A stretch of DNA of 64,000 nucleotides from an uncultured Prevotellaceae bacterium (GCA_902776475.1 CACYQD010000001.1:124001-188000); one strand, 5' to 3'; positions 52,121 to 61,193 are shown, counted from the first letter of the stretch. Numbers and translations are program-made. The notes: a model not told the origin generated them from the sequence alone.

Positions 52121-52687
52121 TCATTTCACCGTCAGGGTATCCTGAGAAGAACGAGGAGTTGCTCCAAGATGGGGGTCACGATAGACTTTGTCCCAATCAC
52201 GGAGCAACTTCTCGTTTTTGCGCCGTGCCTTTTTGCTGAGCGGTTTCTTCCGAAACATCTCGAAAAAGTCAAAAGAGACGACACCTCCCGAAGGAGCATA
52301 AGCGGCGGCATCACGCGTGGCGAGCCCAATCATGGTCTTGATATTCTTCTGCTCTTTTCCCCACACGACGACTTCCCCCAACCGGTTTTCCTTGGGCAAC
52401 AGCCACAACGTATCACGGCATTCATGACGGTTGACGATCCGCTGAAGGTAACTCACATGGGATATCGTGGCACTGTTGAAGGCGGAGTCGATAACTACCC
52501 TGCCCTGATAATCAGAGACGGCTACGTGCCCCTTATCGGTACGCACCTTGACATCACGGATGGGCGTACCGGTCTCTTTGTCGATGATCACACATTTGGT
52601 CTGTGCACTGGCCAGGACACAGCTTGTAGTCATGGCCAAGGCGATGATGCTGCGCCTTGAAGGATGAAAGTGAACGACAAATCTCAT
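52121..52687 (-). CDS. Exported protein with carboxypeptidase-like regulatory domain
   Basis: A 188-residue protein with an N-terminal signal (about 1-28, ending LASAQ). A single beta-sandwich regulatory domain (CVIIDKETGTPIRDVKVRT...VSDYQGRVVIDSAF...ISHVSYLQRIV) follows, with the LGEVVVWG strand that usually precedes a plug or a second domain. The C-terminal 60 residues are basic (KKPLSKKARRKNEK). It is short compared with TonB receptors, as no barrel is present. Function is unknown. Confidence 0.7.
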   Translation of the reverse strand: MRFVVHFHPSRRSIIALAMTTSCVLASAQTKCVIIDKETGTPIRDVKVRTDKGHVAVSDYQGRVVIDSAFNSATISHVSYLQRIVNRHECRDTLWLLPKENRLGEVVVWGKEQKNIKTMIGLATRDAAAYAPSGGVVSFDFFEMFRKKPLSKKARRKNEKLLRDWDKVYRDPHLGATPRSSQDTLTVK

Positions 52688-52825
52688 GTTGTTTTCTTTT
52701 CTGCAAATTTATCGGTTTCTTACAATCCTGCCGATTTTTCATGGATTATTTATCAAAAATTGAGAAAACGCCCGTTCCCCATCAATAATTTTAAGTTAAA
52801 AGGTGAGAAAAGTCATAAATCTTAT

Positions 52826-52833
52826 TACTTTTG
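52826..52833 (+). promoter_or_regulatory. -7 box of the patatin gene
   Basis: TACTTTTG about 30 nt before the ATG at 52864; no TTTG at the expected distance. The TTG at 52831 in this box opens the same frame but is not the start. Confidence 0.4.
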
Positions 52834-52863
52834 CACCATCGGAAAAACAAACACTGCAACAGG

Positions 52864-53718
52864 ATGAAATTTGGACTTGTACTGGAAGGTGGCGCCATGA
52901 GGGGCCTTTTTTCTGCCGGGATACTCGATGTGATGATGGAAGAAGGCGTCGAGTTTGACGGTGCCGTCGGCGTGTCTGCCGGAGCGGCCTTCGGCGTGAA
53001 CTTCAAATCCCGCCAGATTGGTCGTCCGATCCGTTACAACAAACGTTTTGCCCGCGACTGGCGCTACTGCAGTCTGCGGTCCTGGATCATGACCGGCGAC
53101 CTCTTCGGAGCGAACTTCGCCTACCATGACGTGCCCAACCTCTACGACCCCTTCGACAACGAGGCTTATGCAGCAAATCCCATGGAGTTTCATCTTGTAT
53201 GTACCGACGTCATGACCGGCGAGGCCGTCTATAAACAGGTCAGACAAGGTGGTGACGTGTGCTATGACTGGGTGCGCGCTTCAGCTTCCATGCCCATGGT
53301 GTCGAAACCTGTGCATCTCGACGACAAATGGCTGCTCGACGGCGGGGTGGCCGACTCCATTCCCCTCGCCTATTTCGAACGGCAGGGTTTTGAGCGCAAC
53401 GTGGTGATCCTGACCCAACCCGAGGGTTATCAGAAAAAGCACAACCGCCTCATGCCGCTCCTCAGAGTCAACCTGCGCCATTACCCCAACATGGTGAAAG
53501 CACTCGACAGACGGCATCTCATGTACAATGAGCAACTGGCATACGTCAGGAAGAGGGAACAGGAGGGAAAGGCTCTGGTGATACGTCCCACAGCAGCACT
53601 GAAGATCGGGCATGTCTCCCACAACCCCGATGAAATGCAGGCGGTGTATGAGGAAGGCAGAAAAATGGGTATGGAGCGTCTCCAGGACATCCGCGATTTC
53701 CTGCAAAAAAAGGCTTGA
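52864..53718 (+). CDS. Patatin-like phospholipase (RssA/YjjU type)
   Basis: A 284-residue lipid acyl hydrolase. The oxyanion hole GGAMRG (9-14), the nucleophile elbow GVSAG (Ser38) and the dyad Asp in LLDGGVADSIPL are all present. The distribution ASASMPMVSKPV is typical of YjjU-like patatins. Length is normal. There is no signal peptide, so it is likely cytoplasmic or peripheral. The start is the ATG that directly begins the strand MKFGLVLEGG. The substrate is unknown. Confidence 0.88.
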   Translation: MKFGLVLEGGAMRGLFSAGILDVMMEEGVEFDGAVGVSAGAAFGVNFKSRQIGRPIRYNKRFARDWRYCSLRSWIMTGDLFGANFAYHDVPNLYDPFDNEAYAANPMEFHLVCTDVMTGEAVYKQVRQGGDVCYDWVRASASMPMVSKPVHLDDKWLLDGGVADSIPLAYFERQGFERNVVILTQPEGYQKKHNRLMPLLRVNLRHYPNMVKALDRRHLMYNEQLAYVRKREQEGKALVIRPTAALKIGHVSHNPDEMQAVYEEGRKMGMERLQDIRDFLQKKA

Positions 53719-53860
53719 AACAGGGCTATAAAGACTTGGAATAGAACGAAAGAAAGAGTTTGAAATGGGGCAAAAAAGACTTGGAGCAGGACCCCCAAAA
53801 AGGCTTGAAATAGAACAAAAAGAGCTTGAAATAGAACAAAAAGAGGGTTCAATACAGGGC
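53719..53860. repeat. Degenerate tandem repeat after the patatin gene
   Basis: Words of the form GGCTTGAAATAGAACAAAAAG, ACTTGGAATAGAACGAAAG and GACTTGGAGCAGGAC recur every 20-30 bases. They begin at the patatin stop codon and run to the terminator. Frames through it are broken by regular stop codons, so it is probably noncoding. Confidence 0.55.
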
Positions 53861-53892
53861 AAAAAAAATTGATTGTCTCACGACAACCAATC
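53861..53892 (-). terminator. Terminator of the DUF3256 gene
   Basis: Read on the - strand: an 11-bp stem GATTGGTTGTC / GACAATCAATT with two G-U pairs and a 4-nt loop (53867-53892), then a run of eight T. It lies about 100 nt past the DUF3256 stop, and could also end the patatin transcript from the other side. Confidence 0.65.
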
Positions 53893-53995
53893 TTTATTAA
53901 CCTTAATAATCTAATACCATGAAAAACACGATGCAAAGTTAGCGCTTTCTTGGGAAAAAGAGAATTTTTCGTCTCGGAAAGCGCAAAAATTAACA

Positions 53996-54622
53996 TCAAT
54001 TAAACTTTTCACCATCCCATTTTAGTTTTCTTTGCACCAGAATAGCCTCCAAAGCCATTTTCTCCTTCTTGGTCACCATGGGTGTGGAGAGGATGAACGT
54101 GAGTTCCTGTCCTCCGGAAGACATCAGGGCATAGGTCATCATGGGATCCACCAAACGGAAGAGGTCGTCATAGCGCTCGACCGTCATCGTGTCAGGCCGC
54201 TGCACCAGCGATTCGGGCAGGATGGTTGGCAACAGGCCGGCAGACGGAATCGGCCTCCATTGGCTGTCATAGAAAGAAACTGTGGTCTCTGGTGCCTCTC
54301 CGTAGTAGGTGCGTGACATGCAAATCAGGGTGTCACCGCCCGTTGTCGGAAGCAGGGAAAGTTGGATGCGGGCGGTCGGATTGAGCGTCACATCTGCAAA
54401 AGTGGCAGTGAGCGAGTCGAGCGTCGTCGCACCCTGCAATAGGTTGAACGTCTCCGCCTTAACACCCATTTGGTAGAAGTCCACCATTTCCGTCCGTTTG
54501 GTTTTATTGAGATAAGGCACCACGGAGTCGGGCATCGCGACCCAGTAGTCCTTCATCTGTTTCTGAGCAAAGGACATCGTCGCAGAAAAAAGCATGGCGG
54601 CGATGAGAAAAAGCTGTTTCAT
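53996..54622 (-). CDS. DUF3256 family exported protein
   Basis: A 208-residue protein with a signal peptide (LFLIAAMLFSATMSFAQ). The mature start, KDYWVAMPDSVVPYLNKTKRTEMVDFYQMG, is the hallmark of DUF3256, a Bacteroidetes family of unknown function. The start at 54622 (MKQLFLIA) gives a proper signal; an earlier ATG would add 20 unlikely residues. Confidence 0.88.
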   Translation of the reverse strand: MKQLFLIAAMLFSATMSFAQKQMKDYWVAMPDSVVPYLNKTKRTEMVDFYQMGVKAETFNLLQGATTLDSLTATFADVTLNPTARIQLSLLPTTGGDTLICMSRTYYGEAPETTVSFYDSQWRPIPSAGLLPTILPESLVQRPDTMTVERYDDLFRLVDPMMTYALMSSGGQELTFILSTPMVTKKEKMALEAILVQRKLKWDGEKFN

Positions 54623-54726
54623 TTGGCACTCTTTATTTTTGTGAAATGCAATATTACTCAAAAAAACACAAACAGGCAACAATTGGACGTAAAAACATGT
54701 TAATAGCCTAAAAAGGAATAAAAAGA

Positions 54727-54758
54727 TTTGATTTTCTTTGAAAATAATGCTACTTTTG
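54727..54758 (+). promoter_or_regulatory. EFR1 gene promoter (near-leaderless transcript)
   Basis: TTTG (54727-54730), 20 nt, TACTTTTG (54751-54758). Transcription should begin at about 54762-54765, right at the ATG (54762), so the mRNA would have almost no leader. The TTG at 54738 and the ATG at 54747 in the same frame are upstream of the predicted start. Confidence 0.6.
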
Positions 54759-54761
54759 CAA

Positions 54762-55553
54762 ATGATATTTTATTTTTCAGGCACAGGCAACACCTTGTGG
54801 GCAGCACGCAGAATCAGCGAGGCCATCGGAGAGCGATTGATTCCCATGACCTCTGCAGGACCAGAAGCCCAAGGCTTTGAATTGTCCGATGACGAGCGTA
54901 TCGGCTTCTGTTTCCCCGTGCATGGATGGCGCCCGCCGGCACTCGTAAGGGATTTTGTCAGACGAATATCCGTGCCACATCCCGGAAACCGGTACTGCTG
55001 GATGCTTTGCACCGCAGGCGACGATATCGGGGAGACCGTGTCCATCTTCCAAAAAGACCTCTCACCCACCGGTCTGCATGTGAGCAGCGCTTTCTCTCTG
55101 GCTATGCCGGAAACCTATGTCGGTCTCCCATTCATGGATGTCGACAGCCTGGACAAGGAACATCAGAAAAAGGCACAGGCCAGGATTGACCTTGAGCGGC
55201 ATATCCAGATCATCACGGCACGAGGCGAAGGGGCTACGCCACAGCATACCAGCCATTGGCCGCGCATCAACAGCCGGCTCTTAGGGGCAGCTTTCGTGAA
55301 GTGGCTGGTCACCGACAAGCCCTTCCGTGTGGATCCGGCGCGGTGTCTGAGATGCGGGAAATGCGCTGAGGTTTGTCCCGTAGGCAATATCTCGGGAGGA
55401 AAACGGCAACTGCCCGAATGGTTGCACCAAGGGCGATGCCTCACCTGTTTTGCCTGTTACCACTATTGTCCTGTAAAGGCCATAGACTATGGGCGGCGCA
55501 CCAGGAACAAAGGCCAATACCACTATACGAATCAAGAAACAACCCAATCCTGA
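54762..55553 (+). CDS. EFR1 family flavodoxin-ferredoxin fusion protein
   Basis: A 263-residue electron-transfer protein. The N-terminal flavodoxin-like domain begins FYFSGTGNTLWAA, the FMN phosphate loop. The C-terminal part has two 4Fe-4S binding sets, CLRCGKCAEVCPVGNI and CLTCFACYHYCPVKAI. This combination is the EFR1 family, which hands electrons to unidentified partners in anaerobes. The start is taken as the ATG at 54762 because the promoter overlaps earlier in-frame starts and flavodoxins begin right at this strand. The M6 protease gene follows 2 nt after the stop. Confidence 0.88.
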   Translation: MIFYFSGTGNTLWAARRISEAIGERLIPMTSAGPEAQGFELSDDERIGFCFPVHGWRPPALVRDFVRRISVPHPGNRYCWMLCTAGDDIGETVSIFQKDLSPTGLHVSSAFSLAMPETYVGLPFMDVDSLDKEHQKKAQARIDLERHIQIITARGEGATPQHTSHWPRINSRLLGAAFVKWLVTDKPFRVDPARCLRCGKCAEVCPVGNISGGKRQLPEWLHQGRCLTCFACYHYCPVKAIDYGRRTRNKGQYHYTNQETTQS

Positions 55554-55555
55554 AT

Positions 55556-57367
55556 ATGAAAAGATTATTATTTGCACTTTTCGGAATCATGACAGCTCTC
55601 TGCACATGGGGTGTGGGAGCCTACCCCCTGCCGGTCGAAGTGAGACAAAGCGACGGCACGCTTTTAACCGTTCTCCTGCACGGAGACGAAGATTTCCATT
55701 ATTACACGACAACGGACGGGGTCCTTCTGGTACAGTGCGACGGCGCCTATTATGTGGGTGCAGTGGATGCCATGGGACAGATGACCGCCACCACGCAACT
55801 GGCTCACAACAGGGAAGTGCGCACCGAACGGGAAGCGCAACTGGCAGCAGCCCAACAGCGCGAGACATTCCTGAATGCAGGACGTGAGATAGCCTCTATC
55901 CGCAAGGCCCGCCGTGAACCCATCGACATCACCGGCACCACGCTGTTTCCTCATGAGGGAACGCCCAAGGCCGTGGTGATCCTCGCTCAGTTCAGCGACA
56001 CCACCTTCACCATCGAGAACCCCAAGCGCGCATTCCAGGATTACTTCGACTCGATGGAGCCCCTTCAGGAATATGGTTTCGGAGAGAGTCAGAACGCCTC
56101 CAGCGTGAGAAAATATTTCAAGGACGTCAGTTTCGGAAAATACGAGCCCATGTTTGATGTCTATGGCCCTGTGACCTTGCCCAGTGCGCTCAAGACTTAC
56201 GGAGGCACACAGGACAGCGGCAAAGGAGAGCGGATGGACCTGCTCCTGCAAGATGCCTGCGCATTGATGAACGACAGTCTCGACTTCTCGCAATACGATG
56301 GCAACGCTGACGGAGTCGTCGATCTCGTCATCGTCATCTATGCGGGTTACTCCGAGGCATTCAGCGGCAACTCCAACGAGTGTATATGGCCCAAGTCTGG
56401 AACAACCTCCGGCGGCACATACGACGGCGTTCGCGTCTCCCGCTACGCAGTGGGCGCCGAACTGGTGGGCTTCCCCGGATGCTATTCCAAACCGCCCTAC
56501 AAGCGCATCCACGGCATCGGTGTGATGTGCCATGAGTTCTGCCACACCCTCGGACTCCCTGACCTCTATCCCACCGTCAACTCCTCCAAAGGCGACAACC
56601 AGGCCATGGAATATTGGAGTCTGATGGACTCCGGAAGTTACCTGATCAACAGTTATGCCCCGGTGAGCCTCACCGCCTGGGAGCGCGAGGCTTTCGGATG
56701 GATCGACATTCCCACGCTCACCGAACCAGGTGACATGACCATCAAGGCCATCGACGATGGCGGCTCCGCCTACCGCATCATGAACGACAACGATGAAAGC
56801 GGCAGTGAGTACTTCATCATCGAGAACATCCAGAATATCGGGCACAATTTGCGGCAGAAAGGCCATGGACTGCTGGTCTATCATGTCGATTACGACAGTT
56901 ATGCTTTCTCCCTGTCTTCCAATTCCGTCAACAACGTCGTGGGACATCCACGCATGACCATCGTGCCGGCCGACGGTGAACTTTTCTGCGCCTACAATGT
57001 GGGCAAGACCATCGACGGCGTCCGTATCACCAACGCCATGTTCTATGACAACCTCGCCGGAGACCCCTTCCCCGGCACGTCAAATATTACCGCACTCAAC
57101 GACACCATGGGCATCGTAAACTTCCAGGTTTACAATGGAGAGGTGCTCAACAAAGCGCTCGACAACATCAGTGAGAATGGACTTGAGATCAACCTCACCT
57201 TCATCAACGATTTCAGCACTTGGTCTGGCATCAGTTCACCTGAAGTCTCTGCCAGAAAAGAGGACAGCAACATCTACACCATCGACGGCCGCATGGCCGG
57301 CAAATCGATGGAAGGACTCCCCAAAGGAATCTATATCCGACAAGGCAAGAAAGTGGTGAAGCTGTAA
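55556..57367 (+). CDS. M6 family secreted metalloprotease (immune inhibitor A-like)
   Basis: A 603-residue exported zinc protease. Signal peptide about 1-22 (LLFALFGIMTALCTWGVGA), then a pro-region, then the catalytic domain with the extended zinc motif HEFCHTLGLPD (HExxHxxGxxD) and YWSLMDSGSY, the Met-turn region. The acidic NADGVVDLVIVIYAGY precedes it. The C-terminus (IYTIDGRMAGKSMEGLPKG then IYIRQGKKVVKL) resembles a type IX-like tail, as in the PL11 enzyme. The start at 55556 lies 2 nt after the EFR1 stop; an upstream in-frame ATG inside the EFR1 gene would bury the signal peptide. Confidence 0.9.
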   Translation: MKRLLFALFGIMTALCTWGVGAYPLPVEVRQSDGTLLTVLLHGDEDFHYYTTTDGVLLVQCDGAYYVGAVDAMGQMTATTQLAHNREVRTEREAQLAAAQQRETFLNAGREIASIRKARREPIDITGTTLFPHEGTPKAVVILAQFSDTTFTIENPKRAFQDYFDSMEPLQEYGFGESQNASSVRKYFKDVSFGKYEPMFDVYGPVTLPSALKTYGGTQDSGKGERMDLLLQDACALMNDSLDFSQYDGNADGVVDLVIVIYAGYSEAFSGNSNECIWPKSGTTSGGTYDGVRVSRYAVGAELVGFPGCYSKPPYKRIHGIGVMCHEFCHTLGLPDLYPTVNSSKGDNQAMEYWSLMDSGSYLINSYAPVSLTAWEREAFGWIDIPTLTEPGDMTIKAIDDGGSAYRIMNDNDESGSEYFIIENIQNIGHNLRQKGHGLLVYHVDYDSYAFSLSSNSVNNVVGHPRMTIVPADGELFCAYNVGKTIDGVRITNAMFYDNLAGDPFPGTSNITALNDTMGIVNFQVYNGEVLNKALDNISENGLEINLTFINDFSTWSGISSPEVSARKEDSNIYTIDGRMAGKSMEGLPKGIYIRQGKKVVKL

Positions 57368-57428
57368 GTCTGTTTTTCCATAGTCATCCATCGTGATGGA
57401 TTTCCCATTAGGGGAAAGGCTCATACCC

Positions 57429-57468
57429 AAAGGGGGCGGCATCTGAATCATCAAATGCCGCCCCCTTT
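57429..57468. terminator. Bidirectional terminator between the M6 protease and the beta-barrel gene
   Basis: A 14-bp perfect stem: AAAGGGGGCGGCAT (57429-57442) and ATGCCGCCCCCTTT (57455-57468), with a 12-nt loop and T-rich ends on both strands. It sits between convergent genes. Confidence 0.85.
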
Positions 57469-57488
57469 ATTATTCTGTTGTCATAGGA

Positions 57489-58172
57489 TCAGAGATCAAA
57501 CTTATAGCCGAAGGAAAGCATGAACACGCCATTCTTGTTGTCCTTCGGACCAAAGACATCCTCCTTGTTCACCTTGGTCAAACCGATATTGTAACGGGCA
57601 TCAATCACAAAGTGACTGGGGAACTCATAAGAGATGCCCACGGGGATGGAGAGGTCGATCTTATTGCAGTCTTTCTCGATGTCCAATGTGGTTTTCGTGG
57701 TCAGATCACGACCTTCGAAAGAACTTTCCGTATGCATACTTAAGTCTGCATTGATAAGATAGCCCAACTGCAAACCCGTCTTCAGAGCCAGTCCTTTTGT
57801 GACATAGAAATTGGCGATGAGAGGCACATTGATATAATCAAGGTCAACCTCAGGATCCTTGTACTTGACTTGGGTTGCGTCAGTGTAGTCTTCCCATGCA
57901 CTGCCTTGGCTCGTGCGGCTCAATCCTATTGATACCCCAAGTAACTTGGTTGCCTGATATTCAAAATCCAATCCCCAAGAAGAAGCTCCTTTGAACTGTG
58001 TGTCAAGTTCTCCTCCACCCATAGGAATTTTTTCCATGTTGGACAGTTGAGAGGCACCGAAACCGAACCTGAACTGCATGGCCCATTTCCCTGGCTCAAA
58101 CTGTGCACTGGCACTGAGCGCCACTACCATCATGATAGCGACCACAGCAAATCTCTTTACTTTCATGTTCAT
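57489..58172 (-). CDS. Outer-membrane beta-barrel (porin-family) protein
   Basis: A 227-residue protein: a signal peptide (FAVVAIMMVVALSASAQ), then alternating amphipathic strands (WAMQFRFGFGASQL, WGLDFEYQATKLLGVSIGLS, YINVPLIANFYV, LKTGLQLGYL) and a C-terminal aromatic strand GVFMLSFGYKFDL. This fits the PorT/outer-membrane beta-barrel family in Bacteroidetes. Function is unknown. It has its own promoter at 58238-58269 and a terminator at 57429-57468. Confidence 0.82.
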   Translation of the reverse strand: MNMKVKRFAVVAIMMVVALSASAQFEPGKWAMQFRFGFGASQLSNMEKIPMGGGELDTQFKGASSWGLDFEYQATKLLGVSIGLSRTSQGSAWEDYTDATQVKYKDPEVDLDYINVPLIANFYVTKGLALKTGLQLGYLINADLSMHTESSFEGRDLTTKTTLDIEKDCNKIDLSIPVGISYEFPSHFVIDARYNIGLTKVNKEDVFGPKDNKNGVFMLSFGYKFDL

Positions 58173-58237
58173 GATTGATCTTTGATTTTTTGCGTTATCG
58201 TTCTATTTTTGTTATCCTTTTGATTAAAAAGGGCATG

Positions 58238-58269
58238 CAAAAGTATGAATTATTTCAGAATTTAGCAAA
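58238..58269 (-). promoter_or_regulatory. Promoter of the beta-barrel gene
   Basis: On the - strand: TTTG (58266-58269), 20 nt, TACTTTTG (58238-58245), about 60 nt before the start codon. Confidence 0.7.
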
Positions 58270-58356
58270 AAAAAAGCAACATTATTCCTTTCGGGAACGG
58301 AAAGATTTGGCCTGATGAATTTCAACCCATCAGATTTCGGGTCTCTTCTCATGCCT

Positions 58357-59949
58357 TCACTTCTTATAGAACTCATCCAATTGCTTGAAACAATGCTTGT
58401 TGATCAGTTGTTCCAAATGACGGTCGGGGTTATGGCGGATCACACAATGGTGGTCAAAGACCATCATCACGCCGTTTTGGGCGGTATAGGGTTTCCATTG
58501 GGGCAAACCATTGATATTGGGGTCACCGGTGTGGGCAAACTGTGCCCAGGCACTGCTCATGAGGTCGGCCAGTGCCAGATCCTGCTGGCTGGCCTCCGGC
58601 AGTTCGTTCTTGGAATGATGCAGCGTATTGAAGCAAAACTTCAGTTCGTGTCCGTGCTGTGAGGCGTTGGTGACAGGCGACCTCCATTGAAACATATAGG
58701 TGAAAGTGCGGGCTTTCCTGCTTTCTGCGATATAGTCGGCCGTGATGATGGTCTTGGGGCGGAACAGCCAGTCAATACTGACAAGGTCCTGCGGCGTGGC
58801 ATCGGGATAGGCCTCTTTGAAAGCGGAGATATACGCATCGGTGTCTTCACCAAAAGTTGGCTGTAGTGCAGTCCTGGCCTGGTCGAGGGTCATCGGCTGT
58901 TGATAGGCCAACCGCTGGAGTTCATTGAAAGTGGTTCCAATCATGATAGGCACGTCATCGGAGATGGCGGCGAATCCTGGTTGGAAGGGTTGCTGCAACA
59001 ACGTCTCTCCGTCGGGAGTGGGACCGAAGCCCCACATCATCGGGGTGCCGGGCTTTCTGGTGCCGATACTGGCGGCCATGGCCCTTTGTCCAGCAGCATA
59101 GAGTTCTTCATAAGGAACGTCCTTGATGCGGTCGATATGTTCCTTGTCGATGCCTAATTCTTTCAAGACGGCGGCTCCCAACTGCTCACTCATTGCCTTG
59201 GTGTTCACATTGAGGATGGTGCCGCTCATGATGATGGCTTTATGGAAAAGGCCTTTGGCGGGCGGCATGCAAAGGAGCGTACCCACTTTGCCTCCCCCAC
59301 CCGACTCACCGAAGATGGTGACATTGTCGGGGTCACCGCCAAACAGGCGGATATTGGTCTTGACCCATTGCAGGGCAGCCACCACATCGAGCATGCCGAC
59401 GTTGGCTGAATGCTTGTATTGTTCGGAGCAAGCCGAAAGGTCAAGGAATCCGAGGATGTTGAGCCGATGATTGACACTCACGACGACAACGTCTTTCCGG
59501 GCCAGCGCCATGCCGGGATTCCATGCCGAGGTACCGGAATCGAAACCACCGCCGTGCAGCCACACCATCACGGGCTTACGGGCCTTGAGGTCTGTGGTCC
59601 AGACATTCAGCACACAGGAGTGCTTCTCCGACATCTCCCGCTCACTCAGTTTCCGCCCATGAACCATCTGCATGGCCTGCGGCCCCCAGTGGTCACAAAT
59701 CATGAGCGTGTCCCAACGGTCAACGGCCATGGGCGGCTGGAAGCGCTCCACCTTGGCATAGGGTATTCCGAGGAAAGCCAACGAACCTTCCTGCTCACAT
59801 CCCTTCACCTTTCCAGAAGGGGTCTCAACCACCAACGGACCGGTCAAGGCCCTTTCCGCCGACGAAGACATGGCATCCTGTGCCATGATGGCCGAATGCG
59901 CCAAAAGCGACACAAATGTCCCGAAAAGAAAACGTTTCATATTCATCAT
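58357..59949 (-). CDS. Carboxylesterase/lipase family protein (type B), exported
   Basis: A 530-residue alpha/beta hydrolase. Signal peptide (FLFGTFVSLLAHSAIMAQ). Type B carboxylesterase motifs: VWLHGGGFDSG for the oxyanion hole, VSVNHRLNILGF, the nucleophile Ser in VTIFGESGGGGKVG, and the His in SQHGHELKFCF. The substrate is unknown; such enzymes in gut Prevotella often deacylate plant or phenolic esters. The start at 59949 overlaps the yggS stop by one base (TGATG); an ATG nine bases on (59940) also fits. Confidence 0.88.
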   Translation of the reverse strand: MMNMKRFLFGTFVSLLAHSAIMAQDAMSSSAERALTGPLVVETPSGKVKGCEQEGSLAFLGIPYAKVERFQPPMAVDRWDTLMICDHWGPQAMQMVHGRKLSEREMSEKHSCVLNVWTTDLKARKPVMVWLHGGGFDSGTSAWNPGMALARKDVVVVSVNHRLNILGFLDLSACSEQYKHSANVGMLDVVAALQWVKTNIRLFGGDPDNVTIFGESGGGGKVGTLLCMPPAKGLFHKAIIMSGTILNVNTKAMSEQLGAAVLKELGIDKEHIDRIKDVPYEELYAAGQRAMAASIGTRKPGTPMMWGFGPTPDGETLLQQPFQPGFAAISDDVPIMIGTTFNELQRLAYQQPMTLDQARTALQPTFGEDTDAYISAFKEAYPDATPQDLVSIDWLFRPKTIITADYIAESRKARTFTYMFQWRSPVTNASQHGHELKFCFNTLHHSKNELPEASQQDLALADLMSSAWAQFAHTGDPNINGLPQWKPYTAQNGVMMVFDHHCVIRHNPDRHLEQLINKHCFKQLDEFYKK

Positions 59950-60620
59950 CAATAGACTCTCTCACCAAATATCGTGGTGCCCACACGTACAAGCGTACTC
60001 CTGCACTGGCAGGCGATGGGATAATCATGGCTCATCCCCCAACTGCGCTCGCAGAAATAATCGACGTCGGCAAAATAGGCGGCCTTCACCTCATCGAAGA
60101 AGTCGGCAGCCATTGTCATCTCCTGCCTGATCTGCTCCTCGTCCTCCACGTAGGAGGCCATCATCATCAGTCCACAGATGCGCACATGTGACAGGGTGCG
60201 CCACTCTCCATCGGCCAGCAACTGACGGCAATCATCAAGCGTGAGACCATATTTGGTCTCTTCTTCTGCGATATGGAGTTCAAGGAGCACATCGACCACC
60301 CTGCCGCACCGGGCAGCCTGACGGTCGATCTCACGCAGCAACTTCATGGAGTCCACGGCCTCTATCATCGAGATGTAGGGCACGATGTATTTCACCTTAT
60401 TGGTTTGGAGGTGACCGATGAAATGCCACTGGATGTCAGCGGGAAGCTGCTCGTGCTTGACTTGAAGTTCCTGCACATGACTCTCACCGAAGAGGCGCTG
60501 TCCCTCGCTGTAGGCCGACAGGATGCTCTCCTTCGGGTGGTATTTGCTCACAGCCACAAGCCGGACACCGCCGGGCAGACTGTCGAGCACCTGATGCAGA
60601 TGACTACTGATCGCATCCAT
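59949..60620 (-). CDS. yggS: YggS family pyridoxal phosphate homeostasis protein
   Basis: A 223-residue PLP-binding protein of the alanine-racemase fold. LVAVSKYHP carries the PLP lysine (Lys26), GESHVQELQVKHEQLP and WHFIGHLQTNKVKYI are diagnostic, and the end has VRVGTTIFGERVY. These proteins balance PLP and amino/keto acid pools. It lies 4 nt downstream of the DUF4494 gene and overlaps the esterase start, giving a three-gene operon. Confidence 0.94.
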   Translation of the reverse strand: MDAISSHLHQVLDSLPGGVRLVAVSKYHPKESILSAYSEGQRLFGESHVQELQVKHEQLPADIQWHFIGHLQTNKVKYIVPYISMIEAVDSMKLLREIDRQAARCGRVVDVLLELHIAEEETKYGLTLDDCRQLLADGEWRTLSHVRICGLMMMASYVEDEEQIRQEMTMAADFFDEVKAAYFADVDYFCERSWGMSHDYPIACQCRSTLVRVGTTIFGERVY

Positions 60621-60624
60621 ATCC

Positions 60625-61104
60625 TTACTCTTCTGATGCGGATTCCTTCACTGCGGCGGGTGCCTTATGCTCAAAGACATCCATGATCTGTGTCTCAGCC
60701 AGACTGGCAATCACGTATTCAATCAGCGTGGTGCCCATCACCTCCTCGATGTGCTTCACAGCCACAGGAAGAGAGCCTGCCTGCACGAGGTAATAGACAT
60801 TGGACCGCTTCTCCTTCTCCGTCTTCTCATCGATGGTGATGAACTGCAGTTTGGCTTTATACCAACGGTCGTCGGCATCAGCCTCGCTGAAGAAAATCTC
60901 CTTATAGGTGGCTTTCTTGATGTCCGACACCTCAAATTCTCCACTGATATAGGAGGACATCTCGTCGGTGATGGATGACTCTGCCTCCGTGAAACTCAGG
61001 GCATCAACGACATACTGTTCGGTCACCTTTTTCTGAAGGCCATCATCCATGGTTTTCTCATAACGTATCTTGGTCTCAAACCAATCTGCTGTTCTTGATC
61101 TCAT
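60625..61104 (-). CDS. DUF4494 family protein
   Basis: A 159-residue cytoplasmic protein. The start WFETKIRYEKTMDDGLQKKVTEQYVVDALSFTEAE matches DUF4494, found beside yggS in many Bacteroidetes. There is no signal peptide or membrane segment. It ends in an Ala/Glu-rich tail. Function is unknown. A -7 box lies at 61146-61153 on the - strand. Confidence 0.88.
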   Translation of the reverse strand: MRSRTADWFETKIRYEKTMDDGLQKKVTEQYVVDALSFTEAESSITDEMSSYISGEFEVSDIKKATYKEIFFSEADADDRWYKAKLQFITIDEKTEKEKRSNVYYLVQAGSLPVAVKHIEEVMGTTLIEYVIASLAETQIMDVFEHKAPAAVKESASEE

Positions 61105-61145
61105 TTGATATTTGATTTTTGATTTTATAGTAATGAACTGAGCCG

Positions 61146-61153
61146 CAAAAGTA
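61146..61153 (-). promoter_or_regulatory. -7 box of the DUF4494-yggS-esterase operon
   Basis: TACTTTTG on the - strand, about 42 nt before the DUF4494 start. No TTTG -33 box at the right distance. Confidence 0.4.
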
Positions 61154-61193
61154 CGTAAAAATTCTGACTTTCATGCGGCATTTGGAGAAAAAA

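Noticed and set aside
55664-56947. 427-residue open frame antisense to the M6 protease
   Set aside because: The protease frame carries the HExxHxxGxxD motif and a signal peptide; the antisense frame has neither motif nor promoter.
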